Assembly (NCBI GenBank): GCA_031308135.1
Contig: JAHLJT010003656.1
Span: forward strand, 75,938,698 to 76,002,697
Direction: 5' to 3'
Length of the DNA: 64,000 nt
DNA from: Acheta domesticus
Taxonomy: Eukaryota; Arthropoda; Insecta; Orthoptera; Gryllidae
Shown here: one piece after another, positions 46,266 to 57,289 of the stretch
Layout: every line of letters starts with the position of its first letter
Position numbering within the stretch: position 1 is the first letter of the stretch
Notes under the pieces: generated by a model
What the model saw: only the letters and a program-made list of their open reading frames with translations
Told to the model about the DNA's origin: nothing
Databases searched by the model: none
Program-made: the position numbers and the translations under genes

Positions 46266-47809
46266 TGTAGCGGTACGCTATTTTTAATATTTTTTAAATT
46301 TCACAAATAACTGTCGATGCGAGGCGTCACCCCCGCAGCCGCCAGCCGGGTCGGCGCGCCCCCTCCGCTAATGAAAGGGATGACAGCACGCGCCCCTCTT
46401 AAAGTTTATGGCCATCGTCCGCGGGTCAACCCTCATCCCGTCACGCACCCGGGCGCCGAAGAAGAGATTAGAGACGTGTGCTGATCCCGCCGTTCCGGGT
46501 ATCATGCGCACTAAGTACCCAGGCAGTCCTTGGCAGCTTTCTCCGGGGGTCCCAACGGACATTCCGCGTACCCTTTACTGACCTACTTCCGAAGTCAGAC
46601 GGAGAGCGTTTTCCAGACAGAGATAGGGCTACGGAAAATTCCTAGAATCACCGGACCTGATTGGCCGAGGACAAAATTACGGCGTAGTAGCACTTAGCCA
46701 ATCAGGGGCAAAATTCCGTGGGGTGGGAGCGATTTTGGGGCACTTTTGAATTTTCTGGGTGGCGGAACGAGGAGACCTCCACGCTAGCGGCGTAGGGGAG
46801 AATATCACTTCTTCTTGTTCGATTGAGCTGGGGGGGGGGCGAGCGCCGCGGAGCGAGTAACAGCTCCGGCGCTGCGTTCGAACACTACGTGTACTCGACT
46901 TGTCTTGGGTGGCGAGCGCCGCGGAGCGAGTAACAGCTCCGGCGCCGCGTTCGAGGGAGAATTATTATTTTGGGACTTAGTTCGTGGACTCTGAGCTCTG
47001 CCGTGGGCAGTGACCGGTGACTAGTTTTCTCCGAGATTCGTGATCGTGAAAACTCCAGAGAACTTTCCGTAAGAACTGCTGATTTGTGTGAACGGAATTC
47101 GCGATCATTCACGATCCGGGCCAGCTGACCGTCGCCGCCGCCGCCGTCACCGCCGCAGCCGCTGTCGCCGCCGCCGCTCCTTTGGTAGCTATTGTGGAAG
47201 GACGTTTCTCGGCCTGGCAGGGCCATCTCAGCCGCCGACCCAGACGGAGAGGAGCCGCGACCCCCGCCGCCGCCGCCGAGGGCCGCCTACACGCCGCCCC
47301 ATTCAGGCATAAACTTCGGTCAACGACCGCCAAAGAACTATTGTGCATTGCTGTGCCGCGCTTAGGCACTTGTTTCCTCATTATTGTCAGCCAGAAGGCG
47401 AATGGCCTAGAGTTTGTTGAGGCCTGTAAAGGAATTTGATTGTAATTCTCGTTCTTTATTTTTTTTTTAGATTTAAGTTTTATCTCATTTTTTCTTTCGT
47501 TTCTAACTGAGCTCATCAGGTAGGGCCTTTCTTAACTCTTTGAATCACTGTAACTTCCCCGGCCTATTATTAGGCGGGAATAAACCTTTTTATTTGCTTT
47601 ACCAACCACTGAATTGTTTCTGTAGTTAGCAAACGCCTTACGACTCCTTCCATCCGAGTTAGATTCTAAGCAGGTGACAAAGTTGGCCGACTGAGCTAGG
47701 CCCGGGACGCCCTCGTTGACTTCGGCGCACACCCACGCCGCCGGAGCTCGACGCTGTGGTTGACGATCGACGCCACCGTGTGGCTCGATAACGAACCTTG
47801 GGTGTGACA
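46266..47809 (+). repeat. 3' LTR
   Basis: Nearly identical to the 5' LTR. Visible differences are one extra G in the run at about 46831, G to A at about 47420, and two substitutions at about 47707 and 47720. AATAAA lies at 47579-47584. Confidence 0.9.
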
Positions 47810-47813
47810 ATAT

Positions 47814-48841
47814 CCTCTACCTTTTATATTGTAATTTTACTTTTGAAGGAAGGGGCATTCATTTATCTTATTAATCAGAAAAGGTGATATCGATTTTGGA
47901 TTCCTTAGAATATATTCGTGATGTGAAGTACTCCGTATCCTTCTCGTGAATTACAAGTATAGGCTTAAACGATGTTAGTATTTCTTGAACAACAGCACAG
48001 TTTTTCTTAAACTCCACCAAACTGTACAATTTTAAATCATTTGGCACGTGTATAGTTTTTTTATGTAAATAAAACCTATCTGTATTTGATTATGTGATGA
48101 CTATGGGCAAATAATTGCAAATGTTCCACTTAGTATCCTCAACCATTTACTTAATCATGCCCTGTTTATAACCTACACAGACTTTCAAATAGCAAATAGG
48201 GACAGCCACAAATGGAATGTCATGCATCTGTACATTGAAGATGACGTAAAAATCGATTCGTATTATGATGTGTTCGTTGCCTGTAAAAAAACTAACCTTC
48301 AGTTGTTTGCAAAGTTCTTACACTGGCGGCAAGCAGCGTAACAATTGTCAAGATTTGTGCAATAAATTGTAGTATTTAACATAAAAATTCAAAATCGTTG
48401 GCAGCAGAGATATCGATGCATCCTTCACCTACTCATTTTTCTTTGAAAGGACCCCTGTTAATTTATTAAGCTGAAATCATGTATTTTCTTTCAAAATGTA
48501 TCTGATATGTTTTGGGAAGACACGAGTAATTACTTAGACAAATAAGTAATAATAAGTAATATAATAGACAATTCAAAACAATTAGATTTCAGTATTTTTA
48601 AGCACAAAAACGTAAGGAAACAACCAGCATTTATAAACCTCTCGCAGTAGCTCATCATTAGTCTTCAAAGTCCTTCTAATTCTTCTATTTCTAGTTCTTC
48701 AACTTCTACAACTTCTGTTTCCACTTCTCCTCCCTCCCTTCTTCCTCCTTCTTTCCCATTTCCCTTCTTCTCCTCTATCTCCTTCGTCTTCTTCTTACTC
48801 TGTTCCTACACCCGTCACTGAGTTTTGATTTAACTTCCGAG
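47814..48841. other. No gene; CT-rich microsatellite near the end
   Basis: AT-rich DNA, then a pyrimidine tract of TTCTTC and CCTTCC words at about 48670-48810. Confidence 0.45.
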
Positions 48842-49370
48842 TACACACACGGCTGAAATGCTATACACAGTACGGCTGAAGAGCTATATACCAGGGCTGT
48901 CCAATTGGCGGCCCGCGGTGCCATTTATTGTGGCCCGTGAAAGGTTTTTACTCCCTTGCATCCATATCGAGCGAGAACACAGCACGCCTAGCACTCGTTG
49001 GAGTTGGAGTCAACAGCCTCTTAATTTCAAAATAGGTTCAGGTTTAGATTTAAGTTTTTTTTCTAGAAACAGAAATTTAAAACCATCTCAATGTGTTTCA
49101 CTGCGTTTTGAATGCTGCGGCCTGATATAACGCATGTTTCCATTCCTCCCTGCTCCGTTTCAGAACAGCCGGGCAAAGTGCCTACATCAACAATACGGAA
49201 TGTCAGGTATGGATCGCGCTAGTAATGAAAATATGGATCGCATCCGTACTAAGGGTCTTAGTTGTGGCCCTTGAGGGCTTGCAAGTTGGACATCCCTGCT
49301 AAATACAGTACTGCTGAAACAGTATTCACAGTCCGAATGAACAGTATGGCTAAAATGCCATATACGTTAT
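48842..49370. repeat. Degenerate tandem repeat of about 25 bp, split by a hAT element
   Basis: ACGGCTGAAATGCTATACAC, TACGGCTGAAGAGCTATATA, ACTGCTGAAACAGTATTCAC and ATGGCTAAAATGCCATATAC are variants of one unit, found on both sides of the element at 48892-49298. Confidence 0.55.
48892..49298. mobile_element. hAT-type MITE with 8-bp target duplication
   Basis: Ends CAGGGCTGTCCAA and TTGGACATCCCTG are inverted repeats. The flanking octamers CTATATAC (48884-48891) and CTAAATAC (49299-49306) differ at one base. Just inside the left end is GGCGGCCCGCGG with GTGGCCC words, and the right side has GTGGCCC again. The 407-bp body has no transposase. Confidence 0.8.
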
Positions 49371-49945
49371 GGGGTATGGGTTATGGGGTACGGAGTTGAG
49401 GGGTTAGACCATCGCCCGACCACAAAATGAGAGTGGGGGTCAGAATCACAAAGGATGGGCACTCACGGCCACTCCGTAGCGCCCATTTTAATATTTTACG
49501 CACTATTCTCGAGAGTGAGCGATCCGTGGTTTAATGTAACGTCATCATTTGAGTCAAGTCAGTGCCGTGGCGAACTAGTGTAGTGCAGTGGGTGTGAATG
49601 AGTAGAACGAATGGTTATGTATATAATGAAACAAGAATAAATAATGCGTGAATGAAAAAAATAAAAGGGAAGTTTTACCTAGACGAAACAAAAACATATT
49701 ATTTAGAATTAACAAAAATAATAAAAATTTTGTTAAAGTTTAGAATGCCAAAGTGCAACTTCAATAACTAATAAATTAGATTTAAGCTAAAATTAAGTTA
49801 GTTATAATTAATCTTGGTTTAATTATTAAGCAAAGCCCTGCGTCTCAACTGCTTAAGCCGCAAGGCAGCAGTGCACTTGTATTCCATTTAAGAAAATAAA
49901 TTCCCGCCTCCTCAGGGGTACGTGGAGGGGAAAATGAAAGTATAA
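49371..49945. other. No feature recognised
   Basis: AT-rich DNA between the tandem repeat and a solo LTR. Confidence 0.45.
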
Positions 49946-50478
49946 TGTCATCAGTTGGCAGCTATGTGTGCGAGGTGCCAGAGGGCGTCGGAATGCAGGC
50001 CACCACAGGGGAGTAAAGGATGGCATAAAAATATGGCCCGCTTGGGGAGAAGCTCGCAAAGTGACCCCTTAAGACACACGGGCGGGCATATGCGCCACCC
50101 TCGCAGGGAGGCTGTTGGCGGTCACGTGACTGCCGAAACTAAGCGAACAGCAGATGTCCATGCGAGCGGGACTTCCCCAGATGCCCAGCCGGACGGGCAT
50201 TGCCTTTCTTGCGGACACAGCTGCTCGCCGTTGAGGCGGACGTGCACTCCTGGAGACACTGCGAGTGCGTTGCGATGAGTGTCCAAGTATTGACGCGGGG
50301 AAGCGCTACGGTAGAGGATTTGCACTGACCAAGATACGGAGAGCAGCAGCGTATAAGTAACGGGAGGTAGGATAGCGAAAATTACCCCAGGGTTGTACGT
50401 ATTTGTAATATATCGTAAATAAACTGATCGAACACAGAGCTCGTGCCTGCATCATCTTTCAGCTAACACGACGCTACA
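49946..50478 (+). mobile_element. Probable solo LTR of the same family as 36801-37289
   Basis: The 3' end (AATAAACTGATCG, then CAGAGCTCGTGCCTGC and AGCTAACACGACGCTACA) closely parallels the other solo LTR. TATAAG near 50352 is a plausible promoter box upstream of AATAAA at about 50418. The start, TGTCATCAGTTGGCAGC at 49946, is inferred by similarity. The four bases outside (ATAA and ATAG) match at 3 of 4 positions. Confidence 0.6.
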
Positions 50479-50969
50479 ATAGTAAGACCACTTGCCTTCC
50501 ACCTCTGAGAGGTGGCGTGTAAATTCCGGTGACTCATTGAGAATTTATGGTGGAGAAGATGGGACATGGCGGATTTCCTTGGGATTTTTCAGTTTCCCCT
50601 TCCTCTCATTCTACTATTGATTCATCATCATTCAAATCGTGTCAAAATCATTTACAACAACCATAAAAATCATTTGTCTTATATATGGTCTGTGAAAATG
50701 ACCGAACTTGTAGACGATTTAGATATAATAAGAGCCAAGTCATTAAATCAATATTATAACTAACACTGTTCACGCTAATAAAAAATGTAAAAATAAATTA
50801 TTCTTGTGAGTTATAATTCTGGTTGTATTCATACATACCGTACTCTTATATAATAAATTGGTTCAATAGATGAAGTTTGTCTGAGAAATGAAATTTAAAA
50901 AATAAAAAATACACGCAGTTTCTTAAATAATTCACCGATATAATAAAGGCAATTATGAAACTAAACTCA
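50479..50969. other. No feature recognised
   Basis: AT-rich DNA, no gene seen. Confidence 0.45.
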
Positions 50970-51405
50970 TGTAAATAAGTTCACCTAAGTATAATATCGT
51001 TAATGCAAAATAAAACTTCTGGAACTTCCGCGTATTACATTCAACTTACAATGACTCTGCTCGGAGCAAACTCTCAACCGCCTTACGGCTTTCTAAATGA
51101 TGAAGGAATCTTGCGCGTATTAATTTAGACCTAGTTATGTGGGGAGCAGTGAAACGTTAAGTCCGCACGGCACACAGTCGGAAGACAGACTAAACTCTGT
51201 TCCAAGGCTTAAAAACGAATATTCTCAAACAAAGCGCAAGTAAATATGTTTACATTAAGTATAACTGAAAAATAAAACTTCACCAAATCCCGCGTATTAT
51301 TTCCAACTTACAATGGCTAGGGGAGGCGCTATCTACCAGCCGGCGCATGGTTTTCTAATCTGCGAGGGGAAACTTGCGTGTATCAATTTAGAGCGAGTGA
51401 AGTTG
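50970..51405. repeat. Diverged direct duplication, unit about 150 bp, offset about 265 bp
   Basis: The first copy (50970-51145) and the second (51237-51405) share GTAAATA(A/T)GTT, AAAATAAAACTTC, CGCGTATTA, CAACTTACAATG, GGTTTTCTAA or GGCTTTCTAA, CTTGCG(C/T)GTAT and AATTTAGA in the same order. Confidence 0.6.
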
Positions 51406-51484
51406 GAAACTGTGCATTTGCCTGGAGCGGTCGCTATCAGGAGGCTCTCGGAGGGGTAATCCCGATATCTGCTCAGGTATTCCG

Positions 51485-53210
51485 GAGGGCGGATGCTATG
51501 CCTGTGCGTCTCGTTCCTCCCCGCCCCGCCCCGCTCTGCTCGCCCCGCTCTGCTCCCCCACGCCCCCCTCCACAACCGCCCTTTGCAGCCCCGTCTCTTA
51601 AGTTCCACCCTTGCCTCTTCCACCACGCGCCCCCTCCCGTTTCCCCGTCCAGTCCCGCTCTACTCCTCCAAACCTTCTTGGCAGCCCTATCTCTCCAGTA
51701 ACGCCCTAGCCTCTACGACCAACCCCGCCCTCCACCGCTCCCGTCCAGCCTCGCGTGTCAACCAATGCCCCTGGCACACCACCGCATACATCCCCAATCA
51801 CTCCCGTCACCCCTCGCTCCACCACCCCACTCCCCCCCCACTGACCCTTCTTGCCCTGCTTGTGAAGTTCCACTCCGCCCGTATCCCTGCCGTTCCCCGT
51901 CCACTCCCCCATGCCCACGCCAACGCACCCTGCTAGCCTTGCCCCTCAGGTCACACCCCTACTGTTCTATCCGGCTCCGTCCCCTTCCGTCCCGTCCCAA
52001 CCTCCGTCCGTCCCCGCTCCACACCGCCATTCCCCCCCACCGCTCTCGTTCAGCCCCGCCTGACAAGGAATGCCCCTGGCACGCAACCTCATACAGGTCC
52101 GCATCCCTCCCGTCACTCCACGCCCCACACCGCCCCTTCTTTCCACCCCTGTTGCTACGACCCACTCCGCCCATATCCCTCACGTTCCCCATCCCGATCC
52201 ATCACAACGCTCCCTGCCAACCCTGCCCCTCAATTAACGCCCCTAAAGCTCCGACTCATCCCGCAACTCTTCCTCTCGCCCCCGCATCTCGCCCCGCTCC
52301 CTCTCTCCACGCCAATCGCACCCTGCAGTCCCGCCTCTCACGTGCCGCTCCTGCCGCTCGGACCCCCCTCCCCGAACCCTCCTGTCACCGTCCCGCTGCA
52401 CTCCTTCACGCCTACCCCAGGACCTGTCCTACCCACCTGCGCCCCACCAGCCCTGCCTCTCAAGTAACGCTCCTGCCATTCCGACCCACTCCGCCCTTTT
52501 CCCTCTCGTCTCCCATCGTCCCGCCCCCTCCACCCCTCCACTCCCCCACCCCCTCCAGCCCGCCTGTCAAGTCCCACCCTTGTTCCGTACCACACCTCGC
52601 CGCGCCTTCCTACCCGTCGCGCACCACCCCGTGCCACCTCGTTTCGCCCCACCACGCCAACCCGCTCCCCTCCTACGTCGCTCTGCGGTCCACTGGACCA
52701 CACCACCGCTCTGTTCCACTTTTTCCTTCCCCGTCCCGTGCCGCCAGCGCTATCTCTCAAGTAACGCACGCCTCTCCGACCTACCAGGTCCCTAACCCTC
52801 CCATCCCCCGGACTCCTCCACGCTCACCTCCCACCGCGCACTCCCAACCTCTCACGCCCGGTCCTGTTGCTCCATCCCACCTTGCCCCTGTCACTCCCGT
52901 CCTGCGTCCCGTCCTGCTCCACCCCTCCACGACCACACAAACGCCTCCTGCAAGCCTTGACGCTCAAGCCACGCCCCTGCCGCTCCGACCCGTTCCGTTC
53001 CCTTCCGTCCGGCCCCGCTCCACCCCCCACCCTCTTCCAGCCCCGCCTGTCAAGTCCCCACCCTCTTACTGCTCCATACCACACCTCCCCGCCCCCTTCT
53101 CATCCATCGCCCCCCATTCCGTGCCTCCCGCTCCCCTCCTACGTCGCTCTGCGTTCTCCTGATCCCACCCCCGCTCTGTTCCGCTTTTCCCTTCCCCCGC
53201 CCCGCCCCGC
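51485..53210. repeat. C-rich tandem array with a period near 100 bp
   Basis: Variants of CTCTCAAGTAACGCCCCTGC recur at about 51593, 51692, 51760, 51862, 51943, 52061, 52228, 52335, 52457, 52565, 52754, 52962 and 53048. Each is followed by GCTCCGACCC-like and GCTCCACCCC-like text. Many intervals are 95-120 bp. The 465-codon plus frame and other frames here are Pro/Ser/Arg-rich translations of this repeat and are not accepted as genes. Confidence 0.6.
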
Positions 53211-53214
53211 GCTG

Positions 53215-53600
53215 CCCGGCGCCGCTCGCTCAAAGTTTGTTGCGTGATTTAGCGTCCACCGGCGCAGAGTCGAAGGGCCGCCGGTGGCGCGCGGGCGGAG
53301 TGCCCGTTCGCATCGGCGGCGGGAGGACGACGCGGACGCGCTCTTAAAGAGGACGCCATTATCCCGTGACCTTCGCGATTCGATCGCCCAAGTGGCGCGT
53401 CGGAAGCAGACGGCGCCACTGCCGCAAACTGCATGTACCCGGCACCGGCACGTACACCCGCACTCCGTACACCGGCACGTACCCGTACGGTAGACGGCGC
53501 CACTGCGGCAAAATGCACGTATCCGGCACCGGCATTTTACACCTGCACTTACCCGCACGATAGACGGCTCCGGCCACAACCTGCACGCACGCGTGCAGGA
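53215..53600. repeat. CpG-rich segment with a duplicated unit of 72-85 bp
   Basis: AGACGGCGCCACTGCCGCAA at about 53408 recurs as AGACGGCGCCACTGCGGCAA at about 53492, each followed by CCGGCACCGGCA and ACCCG(T/C)ACG. A third partial start, AGACGGCTCCGG, follows at 53564. CpG is frequent, so a promoter is possible, but no gene is recognised. Confidence 0.55.
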
Positions 53601-54236
53601 AGAACGTCTGGCTGTAGTTTTTCTATTCCCAATGGCTATGGCTACAACCCGTTGCATAATGGTACTCATTTCGATACAGACTTCATTATAATATAGGTAC
53701 TCGACCAATCAAGAGAAGTTTACAAACCAAGAATTGACAATTAATCATTGAGAATCGTTCTAGTAAATGTTTCGTTCGATAGTGTACATTAAAATTACAT
53801 TTGTTATTATTTTACGCTTGTCAGTTTGTATTTATTTTATTAGCAGAATTTTTTCGTGGAAAACTATTTGAAATAAAGTGGATCCTAATTTCACTTTGAT
53901 CCTATTTTACTAGCGCAGTACTCCGTTGCAGGCGGACTGACAGCCATAGCCACCTGCAACAGTATGCGAGGGTAGGGTTAGTGATCTATCCACTAGGTGG
54001 CCTTGGCAGAATCCTGCGTGTCAACTGCCTTCATGTTTACAAAAGTCGTAGATAAAGTATCGTATGAAACTCGATTTAATGAGTACTAATACACTCGTGT
54101 GTACTCGTTCGTTCCTCGCTCGTATTGTAATACCACTCTCTTGTATTAATACCGATCATTACATAATTGTTTCATAACGTACCATTTCTTTATTGTTGTG
54201 ACGCTTTGCAGAAATTACAGACAAGGTTGCTTGGGT
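53601..54236. other. No feature recognised
   Basis: AT-rich DNA, no gene seen. Confidence 0.45.
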
Positions 54237-54773
54237 TGATTGATTATTTCGTATTTCTGTACACGTCAACGACTAGGGTCATTAGTGCAGTAAGTGTAGT
54301 ATGTTTTATCGCAGGAGATAGTAGTATTTTCCCCTTTTGGATGGTGAGATCTTGGGCTGTCCACGTCACTTGCGGGGTTTTCCCCATCGACGTATCTCCC
54401 CGAGCGGAGACGCGCCCCCGGGACAAGCCCCAAGCTCTCGATTTTTCTCCTGACTTGTGGGGCAGTGTTCTGCTTGTAATTGTAAGAATTTGTAATTAAG
54501 TGGTGAGGATAGGACAAGGAAGAAGGAAAATATCGCACGCGGTTGGTGGCCCGTTGTTTGGCTAACTTCTTCGGCCTGTTTTTATTTGAGAAACCACGAA
54601 AAACTACCTATCAAAGCTTCCGACCGCTAGAATTCCCTTCCAGACAGCGACTGAATTCGTCCGTGTAGCTGGTGTCGAAAATCCTACCTCTGTTGAATAC
54701 CCTGTCACCCTAGGACCTCCAGTTTAGAGGCACAGCAGTGACATCAGTTGATGCCCTGGGCCATCTTTGTCGG
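54237..54773 (-). mobile_element. tRNA-derived SINE copy i (full length)
   Basis: Minus-strand copy. Tail TTGATTGATTATTTCG, ACACGTCAACGACTAGGGTC, AGTGCAGTAAGTGTAG, GATAGGACAAGGAAGAAGG, AATTCCCTTCCAGACAGCG, then the head with CAGCAGTGACATCAGTTGAT and GGGCCATCTTTG. The B-box area is rearranged (TTGAATACCCTGTCACCC). Confidence 0.75.
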
Positions 54774-55084
54774 TCTTTAGTCAAAACTACATCGGCACTG
54801 CTGTGCAAGCGACGAATAAGGGCTGGAGGTCGGCGCGTCATTGGAGGGATTTGCAAACACCTCTTACACTGGCAGAGGGTTGACATGTGGAGGCTCGACG
54901 CCCATTGGTCTGAACTAGACTTAAACGTGTGCAATAGAAGAACAAAGACATTTGAAACCAAAGTAGCGCGACAGCCCGTGAATTCGCTTAGGCCTACCAG
55001 CGACGTCCCAGCCTCACAGCCACAGGTTAAGAGGGTACGTGTGGTTAGCAAGTAGACATCCCCACGCCGTATTCCGGTCTCCTC
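54774..55084. other. No gene accepted
   Basis: A 105-codon plus frame (54738-55055) begins inside the SINE. It has no recognisable domain. I regard it as chance. Confidence 0.4.
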
Positions 55085-55235
55085 AACCTAAGAAGTGAAT
55101 TTTCTCATCGTCACACAACATATACTGGACCATTGCAAGGAAAATGGACACTATAGTCTTACCCCGACGGGGAATCGAACTCGGGGCCGCACAGTGAAAA
55201 GCGAGCACACTGACCAACAGCCACGAGGCTACAAC
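55085..55235 (-). repeat. tRNA(Asp)-like SINE or tRNA pseudogene
   Basis: On the minus strand, GTTCGATTCCCCGTCGGGG near 55162-55185 matches the T arm and acceptor end of animal tRNA-Asp. Upstream, TGGCTGTTGGTCAG is A-box-like, and CTTTTCAC replaces the CTGTCAC anticodon loop. The acceptor stem and T stem do not pair properly, and unrelated sequence continues to about 55085. It is therefore a SINE head or pseudogene. Confidence 0.55.
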
Positions 55236-55239
55236 AATA

Positions 55240-55680
55240 TCTACTTTCTTGAATGATTTATAACCCTTACAATTTTCCAACTTTCAGAGAGTTCAACGAA
55301 AATGTGGACTCTGCTACTTTTAAGTGTTCTTCAAGCAATCCGATAACAAAGTTTAATAAAAAAATGTTTAAGCAATTGATGAGAAAATTAAAAATTTTTA
55401 GGCACCATGTAATGTAATCTTCCAAAACCAAAATATGTTTCAGACTCTCAGAGCCACGAGTTCGTTAAGTTTGAGAGGGAATATCAATTTTGAAGGAAAT
55501 AATTTGAACGGCTTAGGCCTTAGCGTTGACAGATACGCAGCAGACGACAGATCTTTTGTCGTCAATGTGCAATACACAGATTTTTCGGTATCAATGGCTC
55601 ACAAAACGTGGATTCTGACTACATAACTTGTAAGAGGAAGTATTTTACCATAAAGAGGAACAAAATGTATTACTAGGGCC
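55240..55680 (+). repeat. Dispersed repeat X, copy 2
   Basis: Same order of blocks as 34870-35400: CCAAAACCAAAATATG, GGGAATATCAATTTTGAAGG, AACGGCTTAGGC, TAGCGTTGAC, TTTTTCGGTATC and GTGGATTCTGACTACA. A moderately diverged copy in the same orientation. Confidence 0.5.
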
Positions 55681-56615
55681 CGAAAATATGATTTTTTCTG
55701 TCGAAAAATAGCAACATTACAATATTTCCGCCACAGCATTACAATATTTTATCTTTACAATGTAAACGTAAGGCAGGAAAGTACAAACGAGTGTTATAAG
55801 TATTTACATTTGTAAAAACTCTGTTAACTTTAAATAAATGAAACTACACAAATAATTATACAACATAAATTTCTACATCTGATGGACGTCTTTTTAGTAA
55901 GCCGTTTCAGCAGAATAATACTGTTTGCTTACAAGCAGATAATACTCGCATTGAGGCTTCATTTTTACAAATTTGTAGGTAATACAATTTTAATCTATAT
56001 TGTCATTATATATCATTATCTATTGACAACGTAATCTCAATAAAAATTTCACGTATCCAAAGTAAATAACTTAGCATTCTTCACAAAACTGTCTGATAAA
56101 AGTAATTCAAACGTGGATGAACATTATGATGCCCCGACTCCTTGCCTTTATTAATGTCGTGATTATTATATAGATATTTGTTTTATACTTCCAAAAATGT
56201 TAATGAAAAAATTAGGTTCCACAAAACATTCTTTCTCACATTCTTGGTAACAGTAATTTTATAACATTGTACCTTTACTAACCCCTCAGCCATCACTTGA
56301 AAAGAAACAACCCACGATATGAGTGAACATTTTGAGAAAACGTCTAATATTGTGAAAAAAAGTATAAAAAAACTATTTAAATAAATAATATTGAAAAACA
56401 TATAAGAAATAAATATCAAGCCGAAGATACGAAATAGGCTAGAAAACCCTTTTCCATGTTCAAAATCCTATTGGGTTCAATGAAAATAGAACATTTTTCT
56501 CATTACAAGGCAAACTTTGCTTTACTTAAGCCAAAATTTATAGTCCAACTTGGAATTCGCTTTGGACAAATTCTAATTTTCTATTTCTCAATATAACGAT
56601 ATCACGCAAAAATTA
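55681..56615. other. No feature recognised
   Basis: AT-rich DNA, no gene seen. Confidence 0.45.
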
Positions 56616-56827
56616 TTAACCCTACGAGAACCACGGTCTTACTAGAACGTTAAATACCATGGGGGGGCCTTTCGAGACTCATCCCATCTTTTTTATCGAT
56701 AGCAAAAATAATATCAAATTTCAAAAATATAAACAAAATTTTCTAGATCAAAAATATTTATTTTGAAAAGTCACAAATTCAGAGATGTATAAATGTAGAC
56801 AAGTATAAACTTGACTCTAAATCACTT

Positions 56828-56950
56828 ACAATTTAAATATATTGATTGATCTAAGCGATGTTCCTTGCAAATAAACGTTTTACAAACAGAACAAAAATTG
56901 TTAACTATTATATCACTCTTTCTTGGGCACACGTAGCAAAATCCATTTTG
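56828..56950 (-). pseudogene. piggyBac transposase C-terminal cysteine-rich domain remnant
   Basis: On the minus strand about 40 codons end at a TGA near 56828. They read FCYVCPRKSD, then NNFCSVCKTFICKEH and finish YLNCK. The order of Cys pairs and the final Cys and His match the RING-like cysteine-rich tail by which piggyBac transposases bind their end repeats. The catalytic DDD core is absent. No track-length frame covers it because it is too short. Confidence 0.65.
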
Positions 56951-57076
56951 ACCTGAACTTGGATGCTAGCGATGCAATACTAAACGAGAAGAACGGGCTT
57001 TGAATAGGCTCCTAATTTATAGGAACCTCATGTTTACAATAATAGAACTAAGTTATTAACATTGCTAAGAACCGTA

Positions 57077-57080
<4 letters not shown>

Positions 57081-57129
<49 letters not shown>
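57081..57129. repeat. (TA)n microsatellite
   Basis: About 24 perfect TA units. Confidence 0.9.
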
Positions 57130-57132
<3 letters not shown>

Positions 57133-57289
57133 CTGAAAATCAATAGAATGAAAAATACATTGAATAAAAATTCATTGAGCCACAAATAAATCCGTTCACG
57201 TTTTTTAATGTATTTCCATAAAATTTCCGTGAGACTGGGATCGTCAACGACCCCATGGTACTGAGATGGTTAATTACTATTTTGAAGCC

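Larger units (their letters stand above)
41657..47809 (+). mobile_element. Gypsy-type LTR retrotransposon, recent, internally deleted
   Basis: Two LTRs of 1543 and 1544 bp enclose 3066 bp with gag, protease and a truncated reverse transcriptase, in the order typical of Metaviridae (Ty3/Gypsy). ATAT lies directly outside both ends (41653-41656 and 47810-47813). The LTRs differ by about three substitutions and one G in a G run, so the insertion is recent. The rest of reverse transcriptase, RNase H and integrase are absent. The element could move only with proteins supplied by a relative. Confidence 0.9.

Noticed and set aside
51765..53162. 465-codon open frame, Pro/Ser/Arg-rich
   Set aside because: It lies entirely in the C-rich array, other frames are open as well, and the translation is only the repeat.
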